In this document: in pieces, positions 5,534-6,143 of the stretch
Position numbering within the stretch: position 1 is the first letter of the stretch
Layout of the letters: each line of letters begins with the position of its first letter
Source: Pseudomonadota bacterium
Lineage (GTDB): Bacteria > Pseudomonadota > Alphaproteobacteria > Acetobacterales > Acetobacteraceae
Length of the DNA stretch: 6,143 nucleotides
Direction of reading: 5' to 3'
NCBI GenBank assembly: GCA_021826565.1
Contig: JAKAZJ010000134.1
Coordinates: forward strand, 1-6,143
Position numbers and translations under genes: made by a program
The notes under the pieces: generated by a model
The model's input: only the letters and a program-made list of their open reading frames with translations
The model's database searches: none
Told to the model about the DNA's origin: nothing

Positions 5534-6143
5534 TCATCCGACACCAAGCCGCCCCTTCACCCCCTGGATCAGCGTGACCTGCCGGGCCAGTCGCGCCAGC
5601 GCGTCTGCGGTGGCTGGCGCGGTTCCGTAAAGCTCCGGCCGGGGCGGCAGCGTCGCCCCCGCCGGCGCCGCCAACCCCGCCGCGATCCAGGTCCGCCACG
5701 CCGCCAGATCGCCCCCGCCCGCGTCTGGGTCCAGTTGCAGCGCCAGCAGCCGCCCAGCCAGGCGCCGCAGCGCCGCGTCGATCGTCAAGGCGGGGGCGAA
5801 CCCACCCCAGGAAGCTCGGCGCGGTTCAAGCAGCAGCCGCGACAACGAGGCCTCGAGGTTGTTGCTGGCCAGGCCGGCGGCGCGGCGGGCCGGCTCGGCG
5901 GCGGTACGCGCCGTTGGCCCAGCCAGCGCGGACAGGACCGCGTCGGCATACGCGGCATGGGCGGCGATCGCCGCCGCCAGTTCCGCCGGCAGCCGCGCCG
6001 GTTCGAATTCCGGCCACAGGATCAGGCAGGCGAGCACCGCCAGCACCCCGCCGGCCACGGTGTAGGCCGCGCGCATCAACGCGATGGTCAGTTCGGAGGT
6101 CCCCGGCAGCGCCAGCTCCACCAGCAGCACCACCACCGGCGTC
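5534..6143 (-). CDS. FUSC-family membrane protein, C-terminal part (5' end beyond the window)
   Basis: The leftward frame is open to the right edge and gives at least 202 residues ending at TGA 5536-5534. It begins with the end of a membrane domain: TPVVLLVELALPG, a short link with ALMRAAYTVAGG, then a hydrophobic helix VLAVLACLILWPEFEP, the layout seen at the end of the FUSC/YccS and aromatic acid exporter transmembrane block. A cytosolic, alanine-rich helical tail follows with the family-like SNNLEASLSRLLLEPRR. Members sit in the inner membrane and are linked to efflux of aromatic acids or fusaric acid, usually beside an HlyD-type adaptor; no such partner is visible here. A GTG at 6136 could be called as start, but it lies inside the conserved membrane motif, so the gene almost certainly starts off-window. 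It converges on yqgE with a 3-bp gap. Confidence 0.8.
   Translation of the reverse strand, partial: TPVVVLLVELALPGTSELTIALMRAAYTVAGGVLAVLACLILWPEFEPARLPAELAAAIAAHAAYADAVLSALAGPTARTAAEPARRAAGLASNNLEASLSRLLLEPRRASWGGFAPALTIDAALRRLAGRLLALQLDPDAGGGDLAAWRTWIAAGLAAPAGATLPPRPELYGTAPATADALARLARQVTLIQGVKGRLGVG

Noticed and set aside
1..6143. Mobile elements, phage or defence genes, CRISPR arrays, tRNA or rRNA genes
   Set aside because: No direct-repeat array, transposase-like protein, terminal repeats or tRNA cloverleaf was seen on reading both strands. All long frames with convincing protein composition are accounted for by chromosomal genes.

Overview
The window is a GC-rich stretch of bacterial chromosome with tightly packed genes whose third codon positions are strongly G/C biased. 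The gene content is a form II CoxL-like molybdenum hydroxylase, an EpmA-type ligase, GalE, YqgE/AlgH and an FUSC-family membrane protein. Together with the base composition this suggests an alphaproteobacterium, most likely in or near the Acetobacteraceae/Rhodospirillales. That placement is inference from protein style; there is no rRNA or other marker here.

Layout. The left two thirds are read leftward: epmA (2815-3852), the CoxL-like large subunit (294-2666), a small unrecognised 81-codon gene (82-327), and possibly the first codons of a further gene running off the left edge (1-23). From a 41-bp divergent spacer (3853-3893) galE (3894-4877) and yqgE (4916-5530, with an alternative start overlapping the galE stop) run rightward. 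They meet head-to-head, 3 bp apart, with an FUSC-family gene read leftward (5534 to beyond the right edge), of which only the C-terminal part is present. No stretch longer than 300 bases lacks a gene, and I see no RNA gene, insertion sequence, CRISPR array, phage gene or clear intrinsic terminator.

How the genes work together. They do not form one obvious pathway. EpmA modifies elongation factor P, GalE interconverts UDP-sugars for surface polysaccharide or galactose use, YqgE is a conserved protein of poorly defined role, the CoxL-like protein is the catalytic subunit of an oxidoreductase whose FeS and FAD partners are not in the window, and the FUSC protein is a probable efflux/inner-membrane protein. 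This looks like ordinary core and near-core chromosome rather than an accessory island, and I found no convincing new defence, mobile or biosynthetic system.

The most interesting structure is regulatory. The divergent epmA/galE spacer contains a perfect 7-bp inverted repeat whose arms coincide with two back-to-back extended -10-like elements, each lying only 5-6 nt before an ATG that has no Shine-Dalgarno. A similar GCTA-type element lies 6 nt before the candidate ATG at the left edge. This suggests leaderless transcription of these genes, and two mutually exclusive divergent promoters between epmA and galE.
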